DNA of 40,385 nt from Yinghuangia elevatio (GCF_040649515.1 NZ_JBEZFP010000086.1:1-40385); one strand, 5' to 3'; shown: positions 32,016-40,385, numbered from the stretch's first letter. Translations and numbers: made by a program. The notes: a model not told the origin generated them from the letters alone.

Positions 32016-33341
32016 TCAGGCCGGTCCCGGCGGCAGCACTCCCCCGCCCGTCGGACCGCCGAGTCCCTGGGGGTCGGCCACGCCGGCGAGGGCTTGGAAG
32101 TGCGGGTCCGGGGCGGCGCGTCGGGTCAGCCGGTCCAGGACCACGAGGCGTTCCAGCAGCGGCGGACGGCGGACCGCCGGGGCATGGGCGGCAGTCCGCT
32201 CGGCCAACGCCCTTACCCGACGCGCCACTTGGGGATTCGCGGCGCCGTAGAGGAGGATCTCGTCGAGCCCCAGGGCCACCAGGTCGCGCCAACTCGGCGC
32301 AGGGCAGCGGACGCGGATCGCGCCCGCGTCGTCGACCAGCCCGAACGTTCCCAGGGCGCGCCCGGAGAGCTTCAGGAGCGCGTCCTCGATCTGGTCCAGG
32401 GCCTGCACGGCGGTGGTGGGATCGTTGACCGCCGGAGACAGCGCGCGGATGGCGATGTCCGCGAGCAGGCGCACGCCGTACGCCGGATCCTGCTCGAAGG
32501 TGCGCGTCGGGCCGCACCGCACCGCGCCGGAGACCAGGGACGGCAAGTCCTGCGGTACGTCGCCGCCACGCGGTGCCAGGATGCGCGCGACGCGTGCCTC
32601 GGTGCCCACGAAATCGCCGACGGTGACGGTCATTTCGATCGTGCACCCGGCGTGGGCGGCCAGGCGCACAAGTTCCTCCTCGTCCAGCGAGCGCACAGTG
32701 CCCGGACGGCCGCGGAAGTGGACGTCGACCGGCGGCCGGTCGACGGCGCGCGAGTCGGACCGCGGAAGGGCGGCCGGTTCCCGAGGCGTGGGGTACACGG
32801 CTTCGACGACGTGGTGCAGGCGGTCGCCGACCGCGCGCGAGAGCCCGCCGCCGGTGACGACCGAGCGCAAGGAGGCGAGCATGCCGAGGACCACGATGGT
32901 GTCGAACAGCACCAGGGCCACCGCGAACGTGACGGCCAGGCGCGGGGTTTCGTCGGAGCCGACCTGGCTGAGGGCTACCAGCGCGTACAGGGCGGTGCCC
33001 ACCAGCAGCGCGAAGACGGTGAGGAAGCGTCCGAAGTAGTGCAGTGCGCCGACCAGTCGGGGCGACATCGCCTGGATGGTCTGGATGACGAGGGTGACGG
33101 CGGTCAGCACGAAGCCGGCGAGGGTGATCATGGCGGCCGCGATGGCACCGAGCGCGGCTTGGGCCGTGGATACGTCGAACCCCAGTCCGGTCGACGGCAG
33201 ATGGGCTTCGAGATTGGGCAGCACCCAGCCGAGCACCGCCCCTCCGAGGATGATCGCCAGGGAACCCGGGCGTCCGCCCTTTTCGAAGCGCGCCGACCCG
33301 CGGCTGCGCGCGCGAGGCGGCCGGACCCGCTCGACGTCCAT
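32016..33341 (-). CDS. DUF2254 predicted membrane protein
   Basis: A 441-residue protein of the DUF2254 family. The N-terminal third holds four membrane helices: LAIILGGAVLGWVLPNL, the ALGAIAAAMITLAGFVLTAVTLV segment, FLTVFALLVGTALYALVAL and FAVALVLFDTIVVLGMLASL. After this comes a cytoplasmic domain with the family motifs FVGTEARVA, RTFEQDPAYGVRLLADIA and ALSPAVNDPTTAVQALDQIEDALL. Its function is unknown; family members may be channels or transport regulators. ATG 33341 follows GGGAGCACC. The small membrane gene is 45 bases upstream, so they are co-transcribed. Confidence 0.88.
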   Translation of the reverse strand: MDVERVRPPRARSRGSARFEKGGRPGSLAIILGGAVLGWVLPNLEAHLPSTGLGFDVSTAQAALGAIAAAMITLAGFVLTAVTLVIQTIQAMSPRLVGALHYFGRFLTVFALLVGTALYALVALSQVGSDETPRLAVTFAVALVLFDTIVVLGMLASLRSVVTGGGLSRAVGDRLHHVVEAVYPTPREPAALPRSDSRAVDRPPVDVHFRGRPGTVRSLDEEELVRLAAHAGCTIEMTVTVGDFVGTEARVARILAPRGGDVPQDLPSLVSGAVRCGPTRTFEQDPAYGVRLLADIAIRALSPAVNDPTTAVQALDQIEDALLKLSGRALGTFGLVDDAGAIRVRCPAPSWRDLVALGLDEILLYGAANPQVARRVRALAERTAAHAPAVRRPPLLERLVVLDRLTRRAAPDPHFQALAGVADPQGLGGPTGGGVLPPGPA

Positions 33342-33386
33342 CGGTGCTCCCGTCTTGTCGTCTGCCCAGGGGATCGTGGGTGTCGG

Positions 33387-33662
33387 TCACCCGCGGCGGG
33401 AGCGCGCCAGGGCGCCGGTCGAGGACAGGTCGATGGCGAAGCCGACCGCGACCAGCACCCACCCCACACCGCTCACGCCGGCGGAGGGCCGGTAGGCCAG
33501 GACGTACATCAGGGTCGCGAGCGGGAAGAAGACCAGGCCCAGCAGCGGCACGATGACCCCGGCCCACGCCCGGTCGACCAGGTTGGTGAACAGCCACACC
33601 AGGATCAGGGCAAGGCGTGGGGACAGCGCGGCGAGCAGGCCGAACAGGCAGCCGCATCCCAT
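33387..33662 (-). CDS. Small membrane protein upstream of DUF2254 gene
   Basis: A 91-residue protein with three hydrophobic segments: LFGLLAALSPRLALILVWL, GVIVPLLGLVFFPLATLMYVL and GVGWVLVAVGFAIDL. MGCGC at the start carries two cysteines. ATG 33662 has GGGAGGAAGC and is preferred over an upstream ATG at 33758 that lacks one. Its family is not recognised, but short polytopic proteins of this type are common in Streptomyces. The operon position suggests it works with the DUF2254 protein. Confidence 0.75.
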   Translation of the reverse strand: MGCGCLFGLLAALSPRLALILVWLFTNLVDRAWAGVIVPLLGLVFFPLATLMYVLAYRPSAGVSGVGWVLVAVGFAIDLSSTGALARSRRG

Positions 33663-33962
33663 GCTTCCTCCCGGTTCACAGCCCGTGGCCGTACACCCAT
33701 GGCGTGCCGCCTGCTGCTGCGCGACCGGCGTGTGGACCGGCTTGGGCGCCGAGGCCATGGCGATAGGTTTGCACTATTTGCCACATATCGCACTTAGGCG
33801 CACGCGTGTCCGCGCTCCTGATTCAGCACGCTTCCGAAGGCGCGGAGCTCCGCGCAGCTCAGCCGCTGAATACGGGTACGCGGATCCCGCCACCCGACAC
33901 CGTGGTCACACCCACACGGCGTGACCAATCCCGGGTGACCGAGCCGGGGCGGCAAGCCCGGT
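33663..33962. other. Intergenic between two minus-strand units
   Basis: 300 bases holding the promoter of the small membrane/DUF2254 operon and the end of the nuclease gene's transcript. An AT-rich patch at about 33765-33795 is the likely promoter region; I cannot place -35 and -10 with confidence. No other gene is seen. Confidence 0.35.
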
Positions 33963-35231
33963 TCACGCGGGATTGCGGATCCAGCGGCAGGTGGCGCAGT
34001 ACATGCCCGCGTTGCGGCCGTAGCGGTGCATCGAGTCGCCGCAGCCGGCGCACGGCCCGACTTCCCAGCCCGGGCAGTCCAGGAGTACCGCCGCCGCTCG
34101 GCGCTCCGCGTCGCTGAGCCGGAATCGGTCGAGGTCGACGGTCCCCGGCCGAGGCGTCGAGTCGGTGGCTGCCCGGAACGGGGCGTGCGGATCGGCGAGG
34201 TCTCGCAGGGGCCTGGCGCCGTTGCGGTGGATCGGCGTCTCACCCCAGTGGCAGTCCAGGTCGATGTCCTCGTCCGGGTAGTCGATCTCCTCGGCCTCGT
34301 CCCCGCCGTCCTGCCCGAGCTCGGCGTCCTCGATGCCTTCGAGGCCGCGCCAGGCGTCCAGCTCCTTGGGCGCGACCCACATGTGGAAGCCCGACCGGCC
34401 CCGGCCGCGGCTGCGGATGAAATGGGGGACGTGCTCCCCGCACGCGGTCGAGACCACCAGTTCGTCGATCGTCGTGTTGTCCTTCGCGGGGCGGCACTGC
34501 GCGGGCGCCATCCAGGCGTGGTGCCACGCCCCGCAGGTGCCGCGGTGGTACGGGCAGGTCCAGTCGCTCCTGGGCGTGCACCGCCACATCTGGAGGTGCC
34601 GGACACCGCTGCGGACCATGAGCTCGCGCCCGTTGGCGATGTCCTGCCACGGCATGTCGTCGATGCGTGCCCACGGCGCCCGGTCGATGACTTCCGACCT
34701 GGCATCGTGCGTCACCCACGACGGGATGGCCCCGTTGCGCACGGTTGTCTCCGAGCGCCGCCGTACGCTGCCCGCGGAGACCGGCGCGTACTGGACCTCC
34801 CAGCCCACGCGTATGCCACCGGGCCCGGTCACCAGGGCGTCGAGCACCCCGTGCCCGTCGGAGGTCCGGGCCTCGACCTCGACATCCAACCCCCGCGCGG
34901 CGGCCGCCGCCGCGATGCGCTCCTTCGTCGCGCGGTGCCGGTTGCTCTCCTCGGGCGTGGCCCGGTGCGTCGCGGGCAAGTGCGCGGCCACCCAGCGGAG
35001 CCGGCCGCCGGCGCGCCCTCGGCGGATGAACATCCAGTGCGACTTGCCGACCCGTTCGGAGCCGCACACGCCGTACAGGTGATGGGACATGCACTCGAGC
35101 ATGCGCGGATCCCGCTCCGCGACGCCCGCGGTGATCTCCTCGAGCAGGCCCTCGACTTCCGGATGTCCGAGATCACTGCGGGTCAGGTTGATGCTGATCT
35201 TGCGCTGCGCATGCCACACTCCGTTGGCCAT
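33963..35231 (-). CDS. CoiA-like predicted nuclease with C-terminal zinc ribbon
   Basis: A 422-residue protein. Residues about 95-180 look like a PD-(D/E)xK nuclease core as in CoiA-like proteins: helix RHRATKERIAAAAAARGL, then Asp131 in VLDALV and the E-x-Q pair Glu145-Gln147 in GWEVQYAP, followed by RRRSETTVRNGAIPSWVTHD. A middle region has Cys/His clusters (WTCPYHRGTCGAWHH, CGEHVPHF), and the C-terminus has a zinc ribbon CAGCGDSMHR then CATC. The region 316-340 is acidic. Residues 1-90 are unknown. It probably acts on DNA in uptake, repair or defence. It is expressed from what looks like a leaderless promoter and has no operon partner. Confidence 0.7.
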   Translation of the reverse strand: MANGVWHAQRKISINLTRSDLGHPEVEGLLEEITAGVAERDPRMLECMSHHLYGVCGSERVGKSHWMFIRRGRAGGRLRWVAAHLPATHRATPEESNRHRATKERIAAAAAARGLDVEVEARTSDGHGVLDALVTGPGGIRVGWEVQYAPVSAGSVRRRSETTVRNGAIPSWVTHDARSEVIDRAPWARIDDMPWQDIANGRELMVRSGVRHLQMWRCTPRSDWTCPYHRGTCGAWHHAWMAPAQCRPAKDNTTIDELVVSTACGEHVPHFIRSRGRGRSGFHMWVAPKELDAWRGLEGIEDAELGQDGGDEAEEIDYPDEDIDLDCHWGETPIHRNGARPLRDLADPHAPFRAATDSTPRPGTVDLDRFRLSDAERRAAAVLLDCPGWEVGPCAGCGDSMHRYGRNAGMYCATCRWIRNPA

Positions 35232-35237
35232 GACAAG

Positions 35238-35266
35238 AGCATACGAACCGCACGCGAATCACCCAA
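35238..35266 (-). promoter_or_regulatory. Leaderless promoter of the CoiA-like gene
   Basis: On the minus strand TTGGGT (35261-35266) and TATGCT (35238-35243) are 17 bases apart, and the ATG begins six bases after the -10 element. No Shine-Dalgarno sequence is present, so translation should begin at the 5' end of the mRNA. Confidence 0.6.
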
Positions 35267-35500
35267 CACCCCATAATCACCCCCGACTTCCGATCTTTCG
35301 GATACGCACGGAACCAGGTGGTCAACCATGCCGCGTCGCCCCCGCCTTTGCGGCCTTGGGGCGATACAGGTGACGCCGGCGACAATTCGACCGCGCCGGG
35401 CTGATGGGTATCCGTCAATTTGGAGAACCGGCCTGGTCCCGTACGGCCCCGCTGTGTCACGCTCGCGAGCTTCGGAGGAAGCGGACGAGGACAGGACGGG

Positions 35501-36343
35501 ATGACGAACAGGCGCTTACGCAGGTGGGTTTGGCTCGTTGTATGGCTGCTGGTGCCCGCACTCCTGGTGGGCTGCAACCGCCGGGGAGGCGGCACCCACC
35601 ACAACGGGTCCTCCGGCAACTCGGACTCGTCGGGACGGTCCGGCGGTGCGGACGGGCCCGACCTGGGAGATCTACCCGTACCCGACCTCGGCTCCACGGA
35701 CGGCGGCGCCGGCGGGAGCACCGACGACCAGGAACGCACCTCCGACGGCAGCGGGGAGACAGCACCAGCCGCCGAGCCCTCGCCGGAATCCGAGCCCGAG
35801 CCCGCATCTGAGCCCAGAGCCGACCCCGTGCCCACCGACCCAACTGAGGACGCCTTCCGGGCAGTTGCTCAGGGGACGTGCATTCCGACCTACCGGGACG
35901 GCAAGGACTGGGTGGTCCCCGCACCACCGCCCGCCGTGTCCTGCCAGACCCAACGCGGCGAACTCTTCTTCGTGACGCGTGTCGCCGACAGCAGTTCGGC
36001 GTGCCCGTCGGGCCCCGGACGGGACGCGTGGACCTACTCCTCGTCCGTGACCGGAAACACCACCGCCGTGTGCCTCAATCGGGTCTGGGTGAAGAACTAC
36101 TGCGTGCTCGCGGAGCAGTACGGCGACAACACTTCCATCGGGACCACCACCTCGGTGCGATGCGACGCCACCCGGGTGCCCGCGCCGTACAACCAAGTCC
36201 TCGTCATCGCCGGCGCCTACCAGGTCCCCTCCACCGGCGCCGACACCTCGAACTGCCCTACCGGCCCCGGGGACAACCGCCGTTTCTGGTCCGTGTACGC
36301 CGACGACGGACGCACCCTCGTGTGCTTCACCGTCCGCGGCTGA
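35501..36343 (+). CDS. Lipoprotein of unknown function with Cys-rich C-terminal domain
   Basis: A 280-residue protein. It starts with RRLRRW and a hydrophobic stretch to a lipobox LLVGC (Cys25), so it is a lipoprotein. Residues 26-112 are Gly/Ser, then Pro/Glu/Asp-rich and disordered, acting as a spacer at the cell surface. The C-terminal 160 residues form a folded domain with six or more cysteines in repeated short units (CIPTYRDGKDWVVPAP, CPSGPGRDAWTYS, CVLAEQYGDN, CPTGPGDNRRFWS). The two CPxGPG segments show internal duplication. Its function is not known. ATG 35501 follows GGACGGG. Confidence 0.82.
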   Translation: MTNRRLRRWVWLVVWLLVPALLVGCNRRGGGTHHNGSSGNSDSSGRSGGADGPDLGDLPVPDLGSTDGGAGGSTDDQERTSDGSGETAPAAEPSPESEPEPASEPRADPVPTDPTEDAFRAVAQGTCIPTYRDGKDWVVPAPPPAVSCQTQRGELFFVTRVADSSSACPSGPGRDAWTYSSSVTGNTTAVCLNRVWVKNYCVLAEQYGDNTSIGTTTSVRCDATRVPAPYNQVLVIAGAYQVPSTGADTSNCPTGPGDNRRFWSVYADDGRTLVCFTVRG

Positions 36344-36489
36344 CGGCCGACCCGCCCCGCGACCGAACCGACTCCGCCGTACCGCAACCGCGGCAATACC
36401 GCTCGGAACGGGAGCCGTGCGGGCAGTCCCGTTGCGCAGGGGTTCCAACGGCTGTCGGACGGCGCGCCGTCGGCATGCGGGCGGTCGGG

Positions 36490-37347
36490 TCAGTGGCAGT
36501 GACCGGGATCGGTCTTCGGGCGGTCGGTGGCGGCGGGGGCGTTGGCGTTGGCGTCCAGGTTGTCAGGGCGGGCGGCGGCGACGCGCGGCCACTGGGCCGT
36601 GGGACGTCCCCCCGGCCACTCCAACAGCGGGGGCCAGTCGGGGGCGCCGCCGAGGGTCCGCGTGGCATGCCCGCGGCGCTCCCAGCCTGCCGGTGAGTCC
36701 TCCCAGTCCTCCTGACGCCCGTACACCGTGAGATCCATGAGTGCGTAGCTGTAGTCCACCGCCTCGGCCCCGCGACGTTTCGTCCAATACGTCTCGAAGA
36801 CCCGGTCGCCGTCGCGCAGATAGCACACCAGGTGGAACAAGCCGAGCTCCCGGCCGACAAGAAGCGAGTCGAGCGAGGGCTGCGCGGAGTACCACGGCAT
36901 CTCCCAGCCCATGAAGGCCCGGTACCGCAGACTCTCGTCGTACGACGCCTGCGCACCAGCGAAGCCGTAGGCGGTGTTTCGCCCCTGGGAGAACACGGCG
37001 AAGGTGATGTCCCGCGAGTGCAGATAGGCCAGCTCACCCACGTGGCTCATCACCCAGGTACAGCCTTCGCACTGCTCGGCGGCCGGCCGACCGGGCCACC
37101 ACATGAAGTAGTAGGCGATCAACTGACGTCGCCCTTCGAACGCGTCCAGCAGTGTCGTGGGGCCGTTCGGGCCCAGCAGCGGGCTGTCCGCGGCCACCTC
37201 CACCATCGGAAGCCTGCGGCGTGCGGCCGCGATCGCGTCGCCTTCACGAGTGTGGGCCTTCTCCCGCGCCCGCAGTCCCTCCAACTGCCGCTCGAAGGCC
37301 GCACGGTCGACTGCCGGCGGCTGCGCCGCGCTCGGGTTCTCGGACAT
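36490..37347 (-). CDS. DUF899 thioredoxin-like protein
   Basis: A 285-residue DUF899-family protein with a thioredoxin-like fold. Family motifs are REKAHTREGDAIAAARRRLPMVEV, LIAYYFMWWPG, EQCEGCTWVMSHV (CxxC-type pair) and FAVFSQGRNTAYGF. WYSAQPSLDSL and FHLVCYLRDGDRVFETYWT continue the domain. The activity is unknown. ATG 37347 follows AGGAG. The last 45 residues are low complexity. It converges on the lipoprotein gene. Confidence 0.87.
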   Translation of the reverse strand: MSENPSAAQPPAVDRAAFERQLEGLRAREKAHTREGDAIAAARRRLPMVEVAADSPLLGPNGPTTLLDAFEGRRQLIAYYFMWWPGRPAAEQCEGCTWVMSHVGELAYLHSRDITFAVFSQGRNTAYGFAGAQASYDESLRYRAFMGWEMPWYSAQPSLDSLLVGRELGLFHLVCYLRDGDRVFETYWTKRRGAEAVDYSYALMDLTVYGRQEDWEDSPAGWERRGHATRTLGGAPDWPPLLEWPGGRPTAQWPRVAAARPDNLDANANAPAATDRPKTDPGHCH

Positions 37348-37495
37348 CTTCGGCTCCTGTGGGATCGCTTCGCTTCGACGACGGGTCACCAACGTTGTCA
37401 CCGATCCACACCGTCATCATGCGCAACATGACCCGGCTCCACCCGTCTCCCGGGAAGCCGACGGCAGCGCCTGGTCCGCGACACGGGCGGCGCGG

Positions 37496-39010
37496 TCAGT
37501 GGCTCCCGATCGCCTGGTCGTAGCGGAACGCGCCGGCGGGGTCGTAGCGCCGCTTGACCTCGACCAGGCGGCCGTAGTTGCTCCCGTAGTAGGCGTGCCG
37601 CCAGTCCCGCAGGTCGGGGTCGGGGAAGTTCACGTACGCCGCCGAGGTCGCCAGATCGCGGCGCAGAATGCGGTGCATGGCGTGCGTCTGGGCCAGCAGG
37701 TCCTGGACCGTCTCCGGCTCGGTGCCGGGCGTCCAGTGCGTACCGATGTCGATGACGTACGTCGCGGCGCGGTGCGGGTAGGCGGTGTCACCCGGCGCGG
37801 GTTCGGCGCTGCTGCCGCCCATCGCGAACAGCGTGACGTAGCCCGGATTGCCGGCACCGCCCGGGCGCCACCCGCGGACCCACTCGACGATGTGCTCGAC
37901 CGCCCGCGGGCCGAGCGGGCAGGTGGGCACCAGGGACCTGGACGCGCCGGCGCTGGGCTGCCCCGGCTGCTCCATGAGGTAGTCCTGCGCGGACCAGAAC
38001 TGGCGCTGCTCGACGAACGCCTTCGACGGGCCCAGTTCCAGCAGCGGGGCAATCAGCTCGCGCAGCCGGTCCTCGGTGCCGAGCCGCTGCCCGAGCAGCA
38101 CCACGGCCGGGTCGCGGCCGTCGCCGGGGTTCTTGAAGCCCACCCGTACGTCGAAGTCGTTGCCCCGGTCGCCGTCCAGGATCTCCTGCACGCGGTCGAC
38201 CACCGTGACCGCGGAGCCGAGGTCAAAAGCCAGGTCGAACACGGTTGCCGTCTGCTCGCCGACCGGCGTGGCGTCGAAGACGAAACCGGTGTTGATGCCG
38301 AAGTTGCTGCCCGCACCGCCGCGCAGCGCCCAGAACAGGTCGGCGTTCTCGTTCTCGGCGGCGCGCACCAGCGACCCGTCGGCGAGCACCACCCGGGTCT
38401 CGCGCAGCCGGTCGCAGGTCAGCCCCCACTTGCGGTCGTTGAACCCGAGGCCGCCGCCCAGCGTCAGGCCCGCGACCCCCACCCCGGGGCAACGGCCGCC
38501 CGGAAAGTACAGGTTCGCCGAACGTGCCGCGTACACATCGGAGTTGGTGGCTCCGCCGCCGAGCGCCAGGCGACTGCCCTGGACCGCCACCGTGTTCATC
38601 CGGCGCAGGGTGATGAGCAGGCCACGGGTGGTCGAGTAGCCGGCGTAGTTGTGCCCGCCCGAGCGCGGCGTGAACGGCACACCGTGCGCCGTCGCCCAGC
38701 GGACGGCGGCCTGGACGTCGCTCTCGCTCGCGCAGGCCACGATGCCGGCCGGCAGCACGTCCGCATAACGCCGGTTGTCGGGCACCGCGAGCGCGCCGAA
38801 TCCGTCGCTGCCGGGGAGGTAGAGCCCCGCGCCCGGGGTGAGTTCGGCCGCGAGCTGCCGCCAGGCCCCCGGGCCCGGAACGTCGCCGCGTCCATCGGCC
38901 GGCCTTCCGGCGGTCACGGCCGCGGCGCGCCCGCCCGCCCACGCGGTGGCCGCACCGACCGCTGCGGCCTGCGCACCCCGGCGCAGCACCTCCCGACGAC
39001 TGATCGGCAC
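37496..39010 (-). CDS. Tat-exported berberine-bridge-type FAD oxidoreductase
   Basis: A 504-residue secreted oxidase. The Tat signal is SRREVLRRGAQAAAVGAATAW (twin Arg at residues 5-6) and export is after AAA at about residue 31. The PCMH-type FAD domain has RSGGHNYAGYS, in which His covalently binds FAD, and GGRCPGVGVAGLTLGGGLGF, in which Cys is the second covalent link; hence a bicovalent flavin. The C-terminal berberine-bridge domain ends in YYGSNYGRLVEVKRRYDPAG. It probably oxidises a sugar, alcohol or polyphenol outside the cell. ATG 39010 is the only sensible start. Confidence 0.92.
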   Translation of the reverse strand: MPISRREVLRRGAQAAAVGAATAWAGGRAAAVTAGRPADGRGDVPGPGAWRQLAAELTPGAGLYLPGSDGFGALAVPDNRRYADVLPAGIVACASESDVQAAVRWATAHGVPFTPRSGGHNYAGYSTTRGLLITLRRMNTVAVQGSRLALGGGATNSDVYAARSANLYFPGGRCPGVGVAGLTLGGGLGFNDRKWGLTCDRLRETRVVLADGSLVRAAENENADLFWALRGGAGSNFGINTGFVFDATPVGEQTATVFDLAFDLGSAVTVVDRVQEILDGDRGNDFDVRVGFKNPGDGRDPAVVLLGQRLGTEDRLRELIAPLLELGPSKAFVEQRQFWSAQDYLMEQPGQPSAGASRSLVPTCPLGPRAVEHIVEWVRGWRPGGAGNPGYVTLFAMGGSSAEPAPGDTAYPHRAATYVIDIGTHWTPGTEPETVQDLLAQTHAMHRILRRDLATSAAYVNFPDPDLRDWRHAYYGSNYGRLVEVKRRYDPAGAFRYDQAIGSH

Positions 39011-39255
39011 CGACGGCCTCCTCCCGTGGACCGCGCAGCCGTTCGACCACCCGGTGCCGTCATCGTCGTCAAGACGACGCCCGGACGTCCCTGCGACCCG
39101 CGAGCCACCGGACGGGATTCATACGAACGGTCGCAACGAGGCAAACGCGCGCACGAGCCCACGCGCCGCCGACGTCGCCCCCGAGCCCGTCGCCGCGCAC
39201 GCCGGATGAACGCCCTGTCCTCGCCGAGCCCAGGCGGAAGCGTCGCCTCCCGCGC
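39011..39255. other. Intergenic, no gene recognised
   Basis: This part of the gap upstream of the oxidase gene should carry its minus-strand promoter. No clear elements or repeats are visible, and reading frames are broken or lack ribosome binding sites. Confidence 0.35.
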
Positions 39256-39763
39256 GTGGCCGCGCCGAACGAGCTGTACGGCGCGCTCGCCGGGATGGAC
39301 GCCGAATTCGCCGACATCCTGCTGGTCGGGGACGAGCCCAATCTCGACTTCGACGGCAAGGCCGTACTCGACACCTACGCCGCCGACCGCGACGTCACGG
39401 CCAAGGCGCTGCGGCAGGCGGCCGAAGGGGCGCACAGCGGCATCGCGCGGCAAGCGGTGGACGATCTCGTCGCCGGTTGGCCGCCCACGACAACATCGCA
39501 CGACAAGATCGCCGGCCGACCGGTAGGCGAACGCCCGTACGATCGCCGAGACTTGGCCCGCGTAGCCGCAATTCCGCGAGGCCACCGACCTGATGCACCA
39601 GCGGCTGCTGCCCGCCGCCGACCGGTTGCTCGGCGGCGACGCGGCGGCGGTCGAACGGGCCTTCAGCGGTCGCGGCGCCGTTTACGCGGGCCTGCTCCTC
39701 GGCCTCGCGGCCATCGGCGTGCGCCCAGGCCGGCTGAGCCGCCGCCCGTCGCCCCGGACCTGA
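39256..39763 (+). pseudogene. Decayed coding sequence in two frames
   Basis: From GTG 39256 one frame reads AAPNELYGALAGMDAEFADI then LLVGDEPNLDFDGKAVLDTY, with good third-position GC, to about 39480. From about 39566 another frame reads PQFREATDLMHQRLLPAADR then LLGGDAAAVERAFSGRGAVY, including a possible helix AGLLLGLAAIGV, and ends at TGA 39761-39763. An ATG at 39593 would allow a 56-residue peptide. Each piece looks like real protein, but neither has a Shine-Dalgarno sequence or a complete frame. Most likely these are two fragments of lost genes. No family recognised. Confidence 0.35.
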
Positions 39764-39764
39764 T

Positions 39765-40205
39765 TCAGGCGTTGCCGCTCTCTCCGAGACGGGGGACGTT
39801 CACGACGTTGGTGTTGTGGACCGCGTGCACCCACCAATCGCCGTCCCGCTTGACCAGGACCCAGGTGCCCGCGTTGGCGAAGTCGCCTGCCGCGGTGGAC
39901 GCATTCTGCCGCACGCACACGACCGCGGTGTCGGGTGCCGGGAACGTCACGCGTTCGAGGGCGATGCGCGTACGGAATCCCTCGACCGGGTTCGCGAGTT
40001 GGCGGCGGTGGTGGGAATTGACGGCTTCCCAGCCGTCGAACCGCTGCCCGGCCGGCGTCGTGAACGACGCGTTGGCGGTGAACCGCGCGCCGACTCGGTC
40101 GGCGTCGAACTCGCTTACCCCTGCCTGGATTTCCGCGAAGACCTCGTCGATTGCCCGCAGATCCTCGCCGGACGCGACCTGTTCAGGTACCACCGGACGA
40201 TCCAT
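39765..40205 (-). CDS. SnoaL-like/DUF4440 (NTF2-fold) protein
   Basis: A 146-residue protein of the NTF2-like superfamily, SgcJ/EcaC type. The family pattern is seen in DLRAIDEVFAEIQAGVSEFDADRVGARFTANASFTTPAGQRFDGWEAV, read as two stretches, and later TWVLVKRDGDWWVHAVHNTNV. These proteins are small cone-shaped dimers that bind hydrophobic ligands, sometimes as cyclases or isomerases; substrate unknown. ATG 40205 follows GGGAGAG. Its stop at 39765 is immediately beside the end of the converging decayed sequence. Confidence 0.88.
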   Translation of the reverse strand: MDRPVVPEQVASGEDLRAIDEVFAEIQAGVSEFDADRVGARFTANASFTTPAGQRFDGWEAVNSHHRRQLANPVEGFRTRIALERVTFPAPDTAVVCVRQNASTAAGDFANAGTWVLVKRDGDWWVHAVHNTNVVNVPRLGESGNA

Positions 40206-40310
40206 TCGTACGCTCTCCCATGTTGCCCAGTCCCCCGACTGTGATCATCGCGCGGTTCCCCACCGAGTCGCCACCGCGCCTCATGTGAGACGTGGAACTT
40301 GCCGGACCGG

Positions 40311-40385
40311 TCAGGCGTACATCGCCACGTTGTAGAAGGTCGCAAGCGCGTCGTCGATGGGGTGGGGCTGCGGCCTACCGGAGGC
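40311..40385 (-). CDS. C-terminal end of a gene running off the window (partial)
   Basis: The minus-strand frame from the window edge to TGA at 40311 reads on without a stop and ends in PIDDALATFYNVAMYA. Third positions are G/C rich. Only 24 residues are visible, so the family cannot be named. The gene lies 105 bases upstream of the SnoaL-like gene on the same strand. Confidence 0.45.
   Translation of the reverse strand, partial: ASGRPQPHPIDDALATFYNVAMYA

Overview
The window is about 40 kb of very GC-rich actinobacterial chromosome, most probably from Streptomyces or a close relative in the Streptomycetaceae. The codon use has strong third-position GC, GTG starts are frequent, several regulators look leaderless, and the gene families (2-methylisoborneol cluster with a family 2 encapsulin shell, ECF41-type sigma factor, EACC1-associated caspase, DUF2254, DUF899) are typical of that group. 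No rRNA, tRNA, CRISPR array, insertion sequence or phage gene was recognised.

Layout. 1-3160: end of an unknown gene, a VOC/glyoxalase protein, a carboxymuconolactone-decarboxylase (AhpD-like) operon divergent from its TetR regulator with two operator-like repeats between them, a small membrane protein and a truncated DrrA-like ABC ATPase remnant. 3207-8243: xanthine dehydrogenase operon xdhA-xdhB-xdhC (minus strand, overlapping genes), preceded by a good promoter, a short leader-peptide ORF with a strong ribosome binding site and an inverted repeat. 8396-8809: YdcZ/DMT-type membrane protein with a possibly damaged 5' end. 8895-12643: 2-methylisoborneol cluster (family 2B encapsulin shell with cyclic-nucleotide-binding domain, 2-MIB synthase, GPP C-methyltransferase). 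13011-14922: an ECF41 sigma factor with its signature promoter and partner NAD(P)-binding epimerase; six exact 7-bp repeats sit directly upstream of the promoter. 14923-16517: sparse region with a small membrane protein and a frameshifted DUF4259 gene.

16518-20211 holds the most interesting locus: a tight three-gene operon of EACC1, a caspase-like protease carrying seven full TPR-like repeats of exactly 42 residues, and a soluble Ser/Thr kinase. It has the architecture of a predicted bacterial conflict or regulated-cell-death system. It is followed by a hemerythrin-domain protein and an unknown protein (20459-21631).

21700-24620: 4-hydroxy-2-oxovalerate aldolase and acylating acetaldehyde dehydrogenase (the end of a meta-cleavage pathway, with no hydratase beside them) divergent from an IclR regulator. 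24894-27804: a small secreted protein, then a DHA2 drug exporter divergent from a TetR regulator. 27946-31836: class 3 lipase, enoyl-CoA hydratase, dienelactone hydrolase and a short-chain dehydrogenase, probably serving lipid or aromatic catabolism. 32016-35231: DUF2254 membrane protein, a small membrane protein, and a CoiA-like predicted nuclease with a C-terminal zinc ribbon and a leaderless promoter. 35501-40385: lipoprotein, DUF899 protein, Tat-exported berberine-bridge-type oxidase, decayed coding sequence, a SnoaL-like protein and the end of one more gene.

Functions are assigned from recognisable motifs and family resemblance read by eye; no database search was run.
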